Positions 17,494 to 25,676 of a DNA stretch of 64,000 bases are shown piece after piece. Positions within the stretch are counted from its first letter, which is position 1, and each line of letters opens with the position of its first letter. Location of the stretch: positions 1 through 64,000 of the forward strand of contig NZ_VFPE01000003.1 in NCBI RefSeq assembly GCF_006783905.1, in the 5' to 3' direction. This DNA is from Microbacterium kyungheense. Its GTDB lineage: Bacteria > Actinomycetota > Actinomycetes > Actinomycetales > Microbacteriaceae. The translations under genes were made by a program, and so were the position numbers. Under the pieces are notes generated by a model. The model had not been told where the DNA came from. It made no database searches and saw only the letters and a list, made by a program, of their open reading frames with translations.

Positions 17494-18102
17494 TCAGTCC
17501 GGGTACGCCACACGGATGCGGCGCCGCTCGTACATCAGGGTCGCGGTCAGCAGCAGCACGCCGACGACGACTCCCGAGATCTGCGCGGCGAGCGGATGGA
17601 CGCTCGCGCCGAAGATCAGGATGAGGGCGACGAGCGCTCCCCCGAGGACGGCGTTCACGGCGGCGATCATGCTCGCCATCGTGAACAGGAACGACGAACG
17701 CGAATAGCGCACGCCCAGCTCGCCGGTGCGCGGGTGGTCCAGGGCGATCAGCTCCGGGCCGAGAGGATGCAGGCCGACCCAGTGCTCGCGGATCCGCAGC
17801 ATCCGCCGGCGCACCGTGATGTTCTCGACGCTGGTGTCGACCAGACGCACGACGGTGAACCAGCCCAGCATGAAGATCGTCGGCAGGACGGTGAACGTGA
17901 GGGTGGCCAAGAGCGCCGGCGATCCGCCGGCGAACACGATCGCGACCAACCCGCTTGACAGCGTGGCCAGGTAGATCGTGCTGCGCGTCCCCGCCTCGGC
18001 GATCGTCGAGCTCGCAACCGACTGCAGGACGAAGAGCTCGGTTCCGACCGCACTGTTCAACGCGGCCGCGTCGGGACGGGGCTGCTCGCTGATGGTCGAC
18101 AT
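17494..18102 (-). CDS. Hypothetical membrane protein
   Basis: A 202-residue protein with about four hydrophobic segments (IYLATLSSGLVAIVFAGG, LLATLTFTVLPTIFMLGWFTVV, MIAAVNAVLGGALVALILIFG, AAQISGVVVGVLLLTATLMY) and a charged cytosolic loop with paired arginines (VRRRMLRIREHW). Both termini appear cytosolic. No family is recognised with confidence. GGAAGG precedes the ATG at 18102. It is divergent from the ZapE-like gene. Confidence 0.75.
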   Translation of the reverse strand: MSTISEQPRPDAAALNSAVGTELFVLQSVASSTIAEAGTRSTIYLATLSSGLVAIVFAGGSPALLATLTFTVLPTIFMLGWFTVVRLVDTSVENITVRRRMLRIREHWVGLHPLGPELIALDHPRTGELGVRYSRSSFLFTMASMIAAVNAVLGGALVALILIFGASVHPLAAQISGVVVGVLLLTATLMYERRRIRVAYPD

Positions 18103-18210
18103 GTTCACCTTCCCCGGCGCGCGTGCCGGTGCACGCCGTTCACCACAGTGACCGTGTCGGGCTCCGGATTGTGACAGGCACCGCTCGCAGGCGTGTGGCA
18201 CCCTCGTAGG

Positions 18211-19302
18211 GTGCGTTCGACAGACGGGCTCGTGGCGGACGTGCACAACGCGGCGCTTCGCGACGGCTTCGTGCTCGACACCGCGCAGCGCGCACTGCTC
18301 GATCGGCTGGCCCTGCTCGGCGCCGAGCTCGACCACAGGCCGCTGCGGCGATCGCGGCCGCGGAGCCTGTACATCCACGGAGACGCCGGCCGCGGCAAGT
18401 CCTGGCTGGCGGATGCCTTCTTCGCCCGACTCCCCTCGCCGCGCAAGACACGTGTGCACTTCCATGGCTTCTTCGACGCGCTGCACCGCAGCATCCACGA
18501 TCATCGGAGCGAACGGGATGCCGTCGAACGCGCCGTCGCCGACCTCACTCGCGAGAGCCGCCTGCTCTTCTTCGACGAGCTCCACGTCCACGACGCCGGC
18601 GACGCGCGCCTGCTCACCCGCCTGCTCGACCACGTGTTCCAGCGTGGGATGACCGTGCTGGCGACGTCGAACTACGCTCCGGACGACCTTCTGCCGAACC
18701 CGATCTGGCACCACACCTTCGAGCCCGGGATCGCACTCATCACGGCGCACATGGATGTGTGGCACCTGGACGGGCCCGTCGACTACCGCACGCGCAACGA
18801 GAACCACGGCCGAGGGTTCGCCGCCGGGAGCTGGACGCGGATGCCCGGCGGCTCCTCCATGCACGCTGCGTCCCCCGTGCCCGCGGCGTCTACCGCGTCC
18901 GCCGTGGAGACCCTCACCGTGCAGGGCCGGACGTTCGCCGTGACGTCGGCAGACGGCGCGCGCCTCACGGCGACGTTCGACCAGCTCTGCCGCGCGGCGA
19001 CGTCGTCGGTCGAGTACCTCCTCTGGGCCCGGATGTTTCGACAGTGGGTCATCACGGACGTCCCTTCGCTGGCGACGACCGACGCCGACACGCAGCAGCG
19101 CTTCATCACCCTCGTCGATGTGCTGTCGGATGCCGACGTCACGGCCCACTTCTCGTCGACTCTCGACCTGCCCGACTTCCTCGCCGAGGCCTCGGAGCGC
19201 CCTGACGCCTTCCGCATGACGAGCCGCCTGCAGCTGATCACGACCGCCCCGGCGACGCCGCACGGAGCGCTCCGCGATGCTCATCGGGCTCACGGCAAAT
19301 GA
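18211..19302 (+). CDS. zapE: AFG1-like ATPase, ZapE family
   Basis: A 363-residue AAA-like P-loop ATPase. Walker A is YIHGDAGRGKSW (residues ~51-62) and Walker B is LLFFDELHVHD. FGLP-type signatures follow (TVLATSNYAPDDLLPNPIWH). E. coli ZapE is a cell-division-associated ATPase; the actinobacterial role is not established. The GTG at 18211 is chosen, but an in-frame GTG at 18193 is equally possible because neither has a clear ribosome site. It is followed by the promoter of a possible small RNA. Confidence 0.85.
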   Translation: MRSTDGLVADVHNAALRDGFVLDTAQRALLDRLALLGAELDHRPLRRSRPRSLYIHGDAGRGKSWLADAFFARLPSPRKTRVHFHGFFDALHRSIHDHRSERDAVERAVADLTRESRLLFFDELHVHDAGDARLLTRLLDHVFQRGMTVLATSNYAPDDLLPNPIWHHTFEPGIALITAHMDVWHLDGPVDYRTRNENHGRGFAAGSWTRMPGGSSMHAASPVPAASTASAVETLTVQGRTFAVTSADGARLTATFDQLCRAATSSVEYLLWARMFRQWVITDVPSLATTDADTQQRFITLVDVLSDADVTAHFSSTLDLPDFLAEASERPDAFRMTSRLQLITTAPATPHGALRDAHRAHGK

Positions 19303-19313
19303 ATCACAAAAAG

Positions 19314-19351
19314 ATAACGGCAAACCCTTGCTGTCGTTATCTCGCCGTTAT
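19314..19351. promoter_or_regulatory. Operator-like repeats overlapping a promoter
   Basis: ATAACGGC (19314-19321) is the exact inverse of GCCGTTAT (19344-19351), with a further CGTTAT at 19335-19340. A possible -35 (TTGCTG, 19328-19333) and -10 (TATAGA, 19349-19354; 15-nt spacing, short) lie within or beside these repeats, which suggests repressor control. The stretch is markedly AT-richer than its surroundings. Confidence 0.5.
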
Positions 19352-19357
19352 AGAGTG

Positions 19358-19470
19358 CTTGCACGGTAGTTGTTTTGCTGTGGCAGCTACCGGCATGTGA
19401 TTGCAGGACACTCTTGGTGCAAGGGACAAGGGCCGGTCGGTAGCCTCTCCGACCGGCCCTTACTCTTGCC
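19358..19470 (+). ncRNA. Candidate structured leader RNA or small RNA
   Basis: Helix P1 pairs TTGCAC (19359-19364) with GTGCAA (19417-19422). Inside it GGTAGTTG (19365-19372) pairs with CAGCTACC (19384-19391). A 13-bp terminator hairpin follows at 19428-19461. A possible promoter overlaps operator-like repeats just upstream, and the next gene starts 17 nt after the end. It contains a start-stop ATGTGA (19395-19400). It matches no riboswitch class I can recall. It could be an attenuator for the GyrI-like gene or an independent sRNA. Confidence 0.5.
19428..19461 (+). terminator. Strong intrinsic-type terminator hairpin
   Basis: AAGGGCCGGTCGG pairs perfectly with CCGACCGGCCCTT around an 8-nt loop, followed by ACTCTTGCC. 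It ends 25 nt before a start codon, an arrangement typical of attenuation. Confidence 0.75.
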
Positions 19471-19486
19471 TCAGGACGGAACCGCG

Positions 19487-20107
19487 ATGACCGACAAGAT
19501 CGACCTCACGAAGACGCTCGACAGCTACCGCGCGAAGCGCGGGGAGTTCCGGATCGTCGAGATTCCCGCCCGGCGCTATCTGATGATCGACGGGCACGGC
19601 GACCCCAACACCTCCCCCGCCTACGCGGAGGCCCTCGCAGCGCTGTACCCCGTCGCCTACAAACTCAAGTTCGCCAGCAAGCGCACGCTCGACCGCGACT
19701 ACGTCGTGCCGCCGCTGGAGGGGCTGTGGACCGCCGAAGACCTCGACGCGTTCACGACCGCGCGCGACAAGTCCCAGTGGGACTGGACGATGATGCTCCT
19801 GGTGCCGGACTGGATCGAGGCGGACCTCGTCGACGGCGCCATCGCGCAGGTCGCCGCGAAGAGTCCGCCCGCGCGCCTGACCGACGTGCGGCTGGAGAGC
19901 CTGGACGAGGGATGCTGCGTCCAGACGCTCCACGTCGGCTCCTTCGACGACGAGGGTCCCGTGCTCGACCGCATGCACCACGAGTTCATCCCGTCGCAGG
20001 GTCTGCGCATGTCGGGCACGCACCACGAGATCTATCTCAGCGATCCGCGCAGGACCGCGCCCGAGAGGCTGCGCACGATCCTGCGGCAGCCGGTCATGCG
20101 CGACTGA
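19487..20107 (+). CDS. GyrI-like small-molecule-binding protein
   Basis: A 206-residue stand-alone GyrI-like (SRPBCC-like BURPS-type) domain protein. The IVEIPARRYLMIDGHGDPN opening, YPVAYKLKFASK and GSFDDEGPVLDRMHHEFI are typical of the family, whose members bind small amphipathic or toxic compounds, some as drug-sensing or drug-sequestering proteins. It is soluble, with no DNA-binding domain. AGGACGGA lies before the ATG at 19487. A structured RNA and terminator directly upstream suggest inducible expression. The ligand is unknown. Confidence 0.82.
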   Translation: MTDKIDLTKTLDSYRAKRGEFRIVEIPARRYLMIDGHGDPNTSPAYAEALAALYPVAYKLKFASKRTLDRDYVVPPLEGLWTAEDLDAFTTARDKSQWDWTMMLLVPDWIEADLVDGAIAQVAAKSPPARLTDVRLESLDEGCCVQTLHVGSFDDEGPVLDRMHHEFIPSQGLRMSGTHHEIYLSDPRRTAPERLRTILRQPVMRD

Positions 20108-20117
20108 CGGCGCGGCG

Positions 20118-20696
20118 TCAGTCCCCAGGGACCGGAACCGCCCGGAGATCGAGCAGGCAGCCGCCGCCCGAGATCGCCGCGGCGACGGCATCCACCGTCT
20201 CGTCCGGGTTCTGCCCGCTCGTGTCGATCACGTGCGCTTCCAGCGCGGCGAGCTCGGCGAACTGGTCCCACAGCGACAGGATGGGCCCTTCGGCCACGAG
20301 CGCGTCGGCGGCGGTGCGCGCCTGCGCCCGGCGCAGGGTCTCATCCCGCGAGGGGCGCAGCACGATGTAGTGCACCCGCGGACCCTCGCCGTGTTCGCCC
20401 GCCGCGACGAGGTCACCGAAGTGGTGGAGCATCCACGGGCCGATGATGCCGTCGACCACCGTCAGGTATCCGCCGGCTGCGTACGCGCGAGCCGCCTCGC
20501 GGATCACGCGCAGCACCGTCTGGTTCTGCGCATCGGACTCGGGAAGGTACGGCGCGATCGCGCCCGAGGCGATGAAGCCCCAGAAGTCATCGGTGTGCAG
20601 GTGCACCGCACGCGGCTGGGACTGCGCGACGGCCCTCGCGACCGTCGACTTCCCGGCACCGGGAGGGCCGGTCAGGATGATGATGTCGGCGCTCAC
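20118..20696 (-). CDS. P-loop kinase / AAA-family ATPase
   Basis: A 192-residue protein. Walker A GPPGAGKST at residues 10-18 and a VVDGIIGP strand fit small P-loop kinases of the chloramphenicol-phosphotransferase/zeta-like group, which phosphorylate small molecules. A lid arginine cluster is seen in RPSRDETLRRAQART. No antitoxin-like gene is adjacent, so toxin function is not supported. The GTG at 20696 is chosen because TACCGT lies 6 nt upstream; an in-frame extension upstream lacks family similarity. Confidence 0.78.
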   Translation of the reverse strand: MSADIIILTGPPGAGKSTVARAVAQSQPRAVHLHTDDFWGFIASGAIAPYLPESDAQNQTVLRVIREAARAYAAGGYLTVVDGIIGPWMLHHFGDLVAAGEHGEGPRVHYIVLRPSRDETLRRAQARTAADALVAEGPILSLWDQFAELAALEAHVIDTSGQNPDETVDAVAAAISGGGCLLDLRAVPVPGD

Positions 20697-20702
20697 CCGT
20701 CC

Positions 20703-20708
20703 ACGGTA
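20703..20708 (-). promoter_or_regulatory. -10 hexamer of leaderless P-loop kinase gene
   Basis: TACCGT, 6 nt before the GTG at 20696. Confidence 0.4.
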
Positions 20709-20828
20709 TCGCGGCCCTCCTCCCCAGGCGTCGCCCGTGTCAGCCTCCGGCGAGTTCTCCACAGAAACGCCCCATGACCGGGAATTTCAGCAGCTCAGAA
20801 TGTCGGAGCCCCTCGCCATGATGGAAGT

Positions 20829-21946
20829 ATGAGCTTCCCGCTCGACGACCTTCGCGGACTGGCCGCGGCGCTCGGCGACGCCCTGAGTGAAGCCCTCACG
20901 CGGGGCGCTCAGCGAGGGTCGTCCGACGGCGACCTCGTCGAGGCGCTGCGGGTGGTGGAGGATCTCGGGCGATGGGTGGATGCCGCACGCCTGAGCATCG
21001 CGGGCGAGATCGGTGCGCGAAGCGAGCCGGGCGCCCGCGAGGTGCCTCTGGTGACCCGTACGGGTGCGACAACGCGGCAGAGCTGGTCGAGCGCGCCGCA
21101 GGCGTCTCGCACGCCACGGCTCGCGCGCGACTGCGGACCGCTCGCGCGATCACCGCGCGGACCACGATCACCGGCCAGGACCGTCCGGCTCCGCTCGACC
21201 GCGCGCGGCACGAGCTCGCGTCGGGCCGGCTGGGCGTCGACGCCGCCACGACGATCGTCGACGCCCTGCGCCCGCTCCAGCGCCGTGTCGGCGTGGACGC
21301 CGTCGCCGCCGCCGAGGCCGAGCTCGTGCGAGCGGCGGTCGGAGCCGCGGGCGAGCCGCCGTGCGGCATCCACGAACTCCGAATCATGGCGCAGACGTGG
21401 GCTCTGTACCTCGACCCTGACGGCACGCTGCCCGACGACGACAGCGAGCGCTTCCGGACGTTCCGCGTCGGTCGCGAGCGCGACAGCCTCTTCCCGATCC
21501 ACGGCAACGTCACGGCGGAGGTCGCCGCCGGGCTCGTCCGGCTGCTCGATTCGCACCTCAATCCGCGCGTCGGCGAACGCGGGCCGCGGTTCTTCGGCGC
21601 GACCGGGTCGTCTGACGCATCCGGTGCGGTGTCGCCGGACGACGGCTTGCCCGGGGATGAGAACGTGCGAGATCCGCGGTGCATCATCCCCGGATGCCGG
21701 GTCCGCGCCGCGTGGTGCGAGGTCCACCACGTCGTCGAGCACGCGCGCGGCGGCCCGACGGACGTCGGCAACGGCGTGCTCCTGTGCTGGCATCACCACC
21801 GCACGATCGAGACCAGCGGGTGGCAGATCCGCATGCGCGACGGGACGCCCGAGATCCAGCCGCCCGCGTGGATCGATCCGCGGCGTCGATGGCGTCCGCC
21901 GAACCGCGTCCTCCACCACGAACTCGCCCGGGCGAGGTCGGCATGA
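20829..21946 (+). pseudogene. DUF222/HNH endonuclease gene with a -1 frameshift
   Basis: DUF222-HNH proteins are abundant in actinobacteria and have an uncertain role. The N-terminal DUF222 part is read in one frame from the ATG at 20829 to about 21059 (ending GAREVPLVTR). The rest continues in another frame: YGCDNAAELVERAAG, then the C-terminal HNH core CIIPGCRVRAAWCEVHHVVE, ARGGPTDVGNGVLLCWHHHR, ending at 21946. Adding one T next to 21059 restores a continuous protein of about 372 residues. Both halves keep good codon use, so the change is recent or a sequencing error. Confidence 0.82.
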
Positions 21947-21963
21947 CGCACAGACGTCGGCGT

Positions 21964-22359
21964 TCAGTCGGCGACCGGCTCCGCGACGACCTCGACCTTG
22001 AAGCCCGCGGCGTTCTGCAGCCACCCGGCGTAGTGGTCGGGGCCGCCGGCGTGCGGATAGCGCTCGTGGTAGAGCGGACGCCAGCCGTGCGCGGGCGCGT
22101 CGTGCATGACGGCATCCACGTCGCCGCGGCCGCCCGCCCAGAACGCGAGGTGATTCACTCCCGGGCGCCGCCGGTCGTGCCCGCCGTCGGCGAGGTTCGG
22201 CGACCCGGTGAGCGTCAGGTAGGCGCCGCCGTCGCCCCAGGTCTCACCGCCCGGCCACGCGCTCAGGCGCGAGAGACCTACGCGGCCGAGCAGCCACGCC
22301 CACTCGTCGCGAACGAGGTCGAGGTCGTCGATCCACAGCTCCACGTGATGCAACCCCAC
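21964..22359 (-). CDS. VOC (glyoxalase/bleomycin-resistance fold) protein
   Basis: A 131-residue single-domain vicinal-oxygen-chelate protein. It has LHHVELWIDDLDLVRDEW at the start and GVNHLAFWAGGRGDVDAV in the second half; the metal ligands of the fold would be the His in LHHVEL, a Glu in the central strand, and the His in NHLAFW. The C-terminal YAGWLQNAAGFKVEVVAEP is usual. Substrate unknown. The GTG start lies 3 nt after the stop of the DUF2207 gene, so they form an operon. Confidence 0.82.
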   Translation of the reverse strand: MGLHHVELWIDDLDLVRDEWAWLLGRVGLSRLSAWPGGETWGDGGAYLTLTGSPNLADGGHDRRRPGVNHLAFWAGGRGDVDAVMHDAPAHGWRPLYHERYPHAGGPDHYAGWLQNAAGFKVEVVAEPVAD

Positions 22360-22362
22360 GCG

Positions 22363-24162
22363 TCAGACCCCTCCGCCGCCACCGCCGCCACCGCCGCCGC
22401 CGGCCGAACCGCCGCCGGAGGAGCCGCCCGACGACGAGGACGACGATGCCGACGCCGACAGATGCGAGATGCCGGACGAGAACGCGGCGGCATTGAACCC
22501 CGAGGTCCCGACGTACCAACCGGGGTTGCCGCGGTCGCCGTAGAGCACGGCGAGCTCCTCGGCCCACTTCTTCTCCTGGCCGAACACCACCGCATACGGC
22601 AGCAGCGTCTCGTACAGCTTGAGCTTCACGGTCGGGTCGGTCAGGTCGACAGGTACGCGCTCGGCACCCTGGGGCGACTGCAGCATGCGGATGCGGTCGG
22701 CTTCCGCCCACTCGATGAACTGCTTCAGCCCCAGCAGATGGTCGCGGGCCTCGGCGCCCGCCGAGGTGAGCGGATCGCGCGCCACGAGGATGGTGATCGT
22801 GATGGCCAGCGCGATGCCGCCGAACAGCAGCACCAGGGGCACGGCCGGGTCCACGAACGAGACGAGGGCGGCCACACCCAGGACGATCACGAGCGCTGCC
22901 GACAGCCACGCGATGGCGAGCGGCCAGACCTTCGCCCCCGTCGGCACCACGCGCCGGAACCCGCGCGCCTTCAAGTCGTCCGCGGCGGCCTTGAGCACGG
23001 CCTGCGCCGTCTTCGAGAACCGCGTGTCGGTGCCGCCGAACTCGAACTCCTCCCCCGGCACACCCGACGGGAACAGCCCGGGCAGCAGCATCTGACCGTC
23101 CGCGTCGGCGAGCGAGGGGTCCTGCAGCACGGCCTTCAGCCGCGTCCCGCCCCACATCTTGCGCGAGCCCTCTTCGATGCGGATGCTGCCCACGATCGCC
23201 TGCTCGAGCACCTCTGCCGGGATCGCCTTCGTGGTGTACCCCAGCAGCACCGCGCTCTGCAGTGCGTCGAGACTCCGCGGCGGCGTGTACTCCGCGATGA
23301 TCACCGACCGCCCGGGCGCATCGCGCAGGAACCGCCGACGCGCGATCAGTGCCGCGACGAACGACCCGCCGAGGCCCAGCACCGCCACGATGCTCTGCAG
23401 CCATCCCCACGGCGAGCCGAAGTACGACGAGTCGAACGGCGTGAACGTCCCCTGCGCGAATCCGATGGCGATCGTCAGCGTCTGGTAGGGGCCGACATCG
23501 GTGGCAGACGCCTCGACGGCGCCGTCGGAGTCCGAGATGGGACACGTCGCGGCCGACCCCTGACTGCCGACATAGCAGGCCATGGCGCCCGTGCGGGCGC
23601 CATCCACGTCGGGGGTCATCGTAACGCGCGCCGTGATGCGCCCGAACGACTGCGGCCACGCCGTGCCGTTGACGTCCCAGTAGAACTCGTCCACACCGGT
23701 GTCGGAGAAGTAGTGCGTGACGTTCTGCAGCGTGTACGTGAAGACGTACGTCTGGCGGCCGTGCACGAATCCGTCTGCCCGCGAGGTCATCGAGAACACG
23801 CCGTCCTCGGACTCAGTCTCGGACTCCCGGGGCGCGCCGTCCTCATCCGTGATGGACACCAGCTGCGGGTTCAGCGGCGCACCCTGATACGTGTCCGGGA
23901 TCGACCGCCGCATGCCGTGGTTCTGGTCGATGTCGGGGAAGAGCGCGACGAACGTCTCGACGACGGTGAGGGTGCTCGAACCGTCCTCGGCCCGCCCCAG
24001 CTGGTACTCCACGTCGAGGCTCTCGAACGAGAAGTCGTCGACGTCGGCGTGGGCCGGAGCGACCGAGGCACCGGCCATCAGTAGTCCGGCGAGCATCGCG
24101 ATCAGCAGGCCGAAGACGCCGGAACGGCGCCCGCGCGACGCGCGCGATGCGAGAGGGACCAT
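22363..24162 (-). CDS. DUF2207 membrane protein
   Basis: A 599-residue membrane protein. Signal peptide SGVFGLLIAMLAGLLMAGAS ends near AHADVDDF. The large extracytoplasmic DUF2207 domain (about residues 40-230) follows. A membrane span near WLQSIVAVLGLGGSFVAAL and a paired span (LSAALVIVLGVAALVSF, VPLVLLFGGIALAITITILV) flank a cytosolic region. The C terminus is a low-complexity Ser/Gly tail ending in about eleven glycines, typical of the family. Function unknown. It is divergent from the MarR gene. Confidence 0.88.
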   Translation of the reverse strand: MVPLASRASRGRRSGVFGLLIAMLAGLLMAGASVAPAHADVDDFSFESLDVEYQLGRAEDGSSTLTVVETFVALFPDIDQNHGMRRSIPDTYQGAPLNPQLVSITDEDGAPRESETESEDGVFSMTSRADGFVHGRQTYVFTYTLQNVTHYFSDTGVDEFYWDVNGTAWPQSFGRITARVTMTPDVDGARTGAMACYVGSQGSAATCPISDSDGAVEASATDVGPYQTLTIAIGFAQGTFTPFDSSYFGSPWGWLQSIVAVLGLGGSFVAALIARRRFLRDAPGRSVIIAEYTPPRSLDALQSAVLLGYTTKAIPAEVLEQAIVGSIRIEEGSRKMWGGTRLKAVLQDPSLADADGQMLLPGLFPSGVPGEEFEFGGTDTRFSKTAQAVLKAAADDLKARGFRRVVPTGAKVWPLAIAWLSAALVIVLGVAALVSFVDPAVPLVLLFGGIALAITITILVARDPLTSAGAEARDHLLGLKQFIEWAEADRIRMLQSPQGAERVPVDLTDPTVKLKLYETLLPYAVVFGQEKKWAEELAVLYGDRGNPGWYVGTSGFNAAAFSSGISHLSASASSSSSSGGSSGGGSAGGGGGGGGGGGV

Positions 24163-24190
24163 GCCGCAAGCCTACGGTCGCACCCTGCCC

Positions 24191-24196
24191 TACTCT
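24191..24196 (+). promoter_or_regulatory. -10 hexamer of leaderless MarR gene
   Basis: TACTCT, 7 nt before the ATG at 24204. Confidence 0.45.
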
Positions 24197-24203
24197 TGTC
24201 GAT

Positions 24204-24644
24204 ATGACCGACCGCCGCCTCGCCATCGACGCGTGGGAGAGCCTGTTCCGCGCCCAGCACGAGGTGTTCGGCGACATCAACGACGACTTCGACGACGACA
24301 CGCTCAGTCAGGCCGAGTACGACGTGCTCCTGACCGTCACGCGCGCCGACGACCTCACGGCCCGGCTGCGCGATGTCACGGCGAACATGCTGATCAGCCA
24401 GCCGAGCGTCTCGCGCCTCGTCGACCGCATGGTCGCGCGCGGGCTGCTGACGAAGTGCGCCGACCCCGAGGACGGACGCGGCTCGCTCGTGCACGCGACG
24501 GAGGCCGGGGCGTCGCTGTTCCGCCGGATCGCCAGCGCGCACGGCCGCGCCATCGCCGAGCGCATGTCGCTGCTGACCGACGACGAGCTCACCCAGCTGC
24601 GCGATCTCACGTCGAAGCTGCGCAAGAAGCAGCCCAGCTGCTGA
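24204..24644 (+). CDS. MarR family transcriptional regulator
   Basis: A 146-residue winged-helix regulator. The recognition region is TARLRDVTANMLISQPSVSR followed by LVDRMVARGLL, with the wing at DPEDGRGSLVHAT. Dimerisation helices are at both ends. Ligand and target are unknown; the divergent DUF2207 operon is the nearest candidate target. Leaderless start. It is followed by a perfect palindrome that also overlaps the stop of the next convergent gene. Confidence 0.88.
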   Translation: MTDRRLAIDAWESLFRAQHEVFGDINDDFDDDTLSQAEYDVLLTVTRADDLTARLRDVTANMLISQPSVSRLVDRMVARGLLTKCADPEDGRGSLVHATEAGASLFRRIASAHGRAIAERMSLLTDDELTQLRDLTSKLRKKQPSC

Positions 24645-24648
24645 GCGC

Positions 24649-24666
24649 GTGACCCGCGCGGGTCAC
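24649..24666. terminator. Perfect 18-bp palindrome between convergent genes
   Basis: GTGACCCGCGCGGGTCAC overlaps the stop codon of the DUF2804 gene at 24663-24665. Probable bidirectional terminator. Confidence 0.5.
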
Positions 24667-25676
24667 CAGCGGTTGTGCACCTCTTCGGCCCAGCCCAGGA
24701 TGCCGTCGAACGCGATCGTCTCGCCCCCGGGGATCGCGAACGATCCCACCCAGTGGCCGAAGCACTGGTCGGTGCGTGACGAGATCACCGCGAGCTCGGT
24801 GCGGGTCGTCTTGTCGTAGAAGGGCGTGAAGGATGCCTCCAGCCCGCCGCCCGTGATCCGCCAGGGTGTGCGCCACTGGGCGATGTCGTACTCCCACGTG
24901 AGCTCGTCGTGGATCTTGTGGAGCCGCCCGTCGACGAAGAAGGCGTTCTCGGTGGAACCGGTGCCTTCCGTCCACCGCCCGCCGACCTGGATGCCGATCG
25001 TGCGGCCGTGCGAGACTCCCGAGCCGGCGCCCCAGTTCCACGAGATGTCGTACGGCCAGCGTCCGCGGCCGTGGTCGAGCACCGCCCACGACGCGCCTGC
25101 CGGGACGTCGTGCGTGACGCCGTCGACCGTGACGGTGCCCGAGGCCGGACGCGCGACGTCCTTGACGGTGTACTGGAAGCGCGTGCGACTCCACGGCACG
25201 ACCACCGCGAGCCGCTCGTGCCCTTCGGGCAGCGCGGCGAACACGTCGAACGATGCGCCGGGGATGCGTGCCCGCAGCCGTGTGCCGCGCTGCCCCGTGC
25301 CCGACCCCGTCGAAGGGATCACGTCGATCTCGAGGTCCTTGGCGCGCGCATGTGCCGGGCCGCTCTCGACGCCGGCCGCCAGCTCGACGCCCCGCGTCGG
25401 GATCACGGTCGCACCCTTGGCCCAGGTGCGCTCGGTGGCGCGCTCGAAGACCCACACCTCGTGCACGGCGGCGTAGTCGATGGACGACACCGTGAGCGCG
25501 AGGATGTGCGTCGGGGTCGTGACGTTCCAGTACTCCCACCGCTTGTTGCGTCCGCGACCGCGTCCGATGCCCGACGTTTCGACGAGGGGCTGGCGCGCCC
25601 ATCCGATCGCGTCCGGGTTGACCCGCCCGTTCGGGAGGGTGAGCGACACGGGCGTGGTGAGCTCGCGCTCTGTCAT
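24663..25676 (-). CDS. DUF2804 family protein
   Basis: A 337-residue cytosolic protein of the DUF2804 family. Family-like segments include RNKRWEYWNVTTPTHILALT, WAVLDHGRGRWPYDISWNWG and TENAFFVDGRLHKIHDEL. The structure is probably a beta-rich lipocalin/carotenoid-1,2-hydratase-like double domain; no enzymatic role is established. Its ATG overlaps the GH2 stop by 4 nt (ATGA). It is the last gene of an MFS-GH2-DUF2804 operon, so it may act on glycoside-linked or lipid aglycones. That is inference from context only. Confidence 0.85.
   Translation of the reverse strand: MTERELTTPVSLTLPNGRVNPDAIGWARQPLVETSGIGRGRGRNKRWEYWNVTTPTHILALTVSSIDYAAVHEVWVFERATERTWAKGATVIPTRGVELAAGVESGPAHARAKDLEIDVIPSTGSGTGQRGTRLRARIPGASFDVFAALPEGHERLAVVVPWSRTRFQYTVKDVARPASGTVTVDGVTHDVPAGASWAVLDHGRGRWPYDISWNWGAGSGVSHGRTIGIQVGGRWTEGTGSTENAFFVDGRLHKIHDELTWEYDIAQWRTPWRITGGGLEASFTPFYDKTTRTELAVISSRTDQCFGHWVGSFAIPGGETIAFDGILGWAEEVHNRW

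Noticed and set aside
20118..20696. Zeta-type toxin of a toxin-antitoxin pair
   Set aside because: The P-loop fits, but there is no adjacent antitoxin-sized gene; the neighbouring genes are unrelated. The same applies to 38576-39052.
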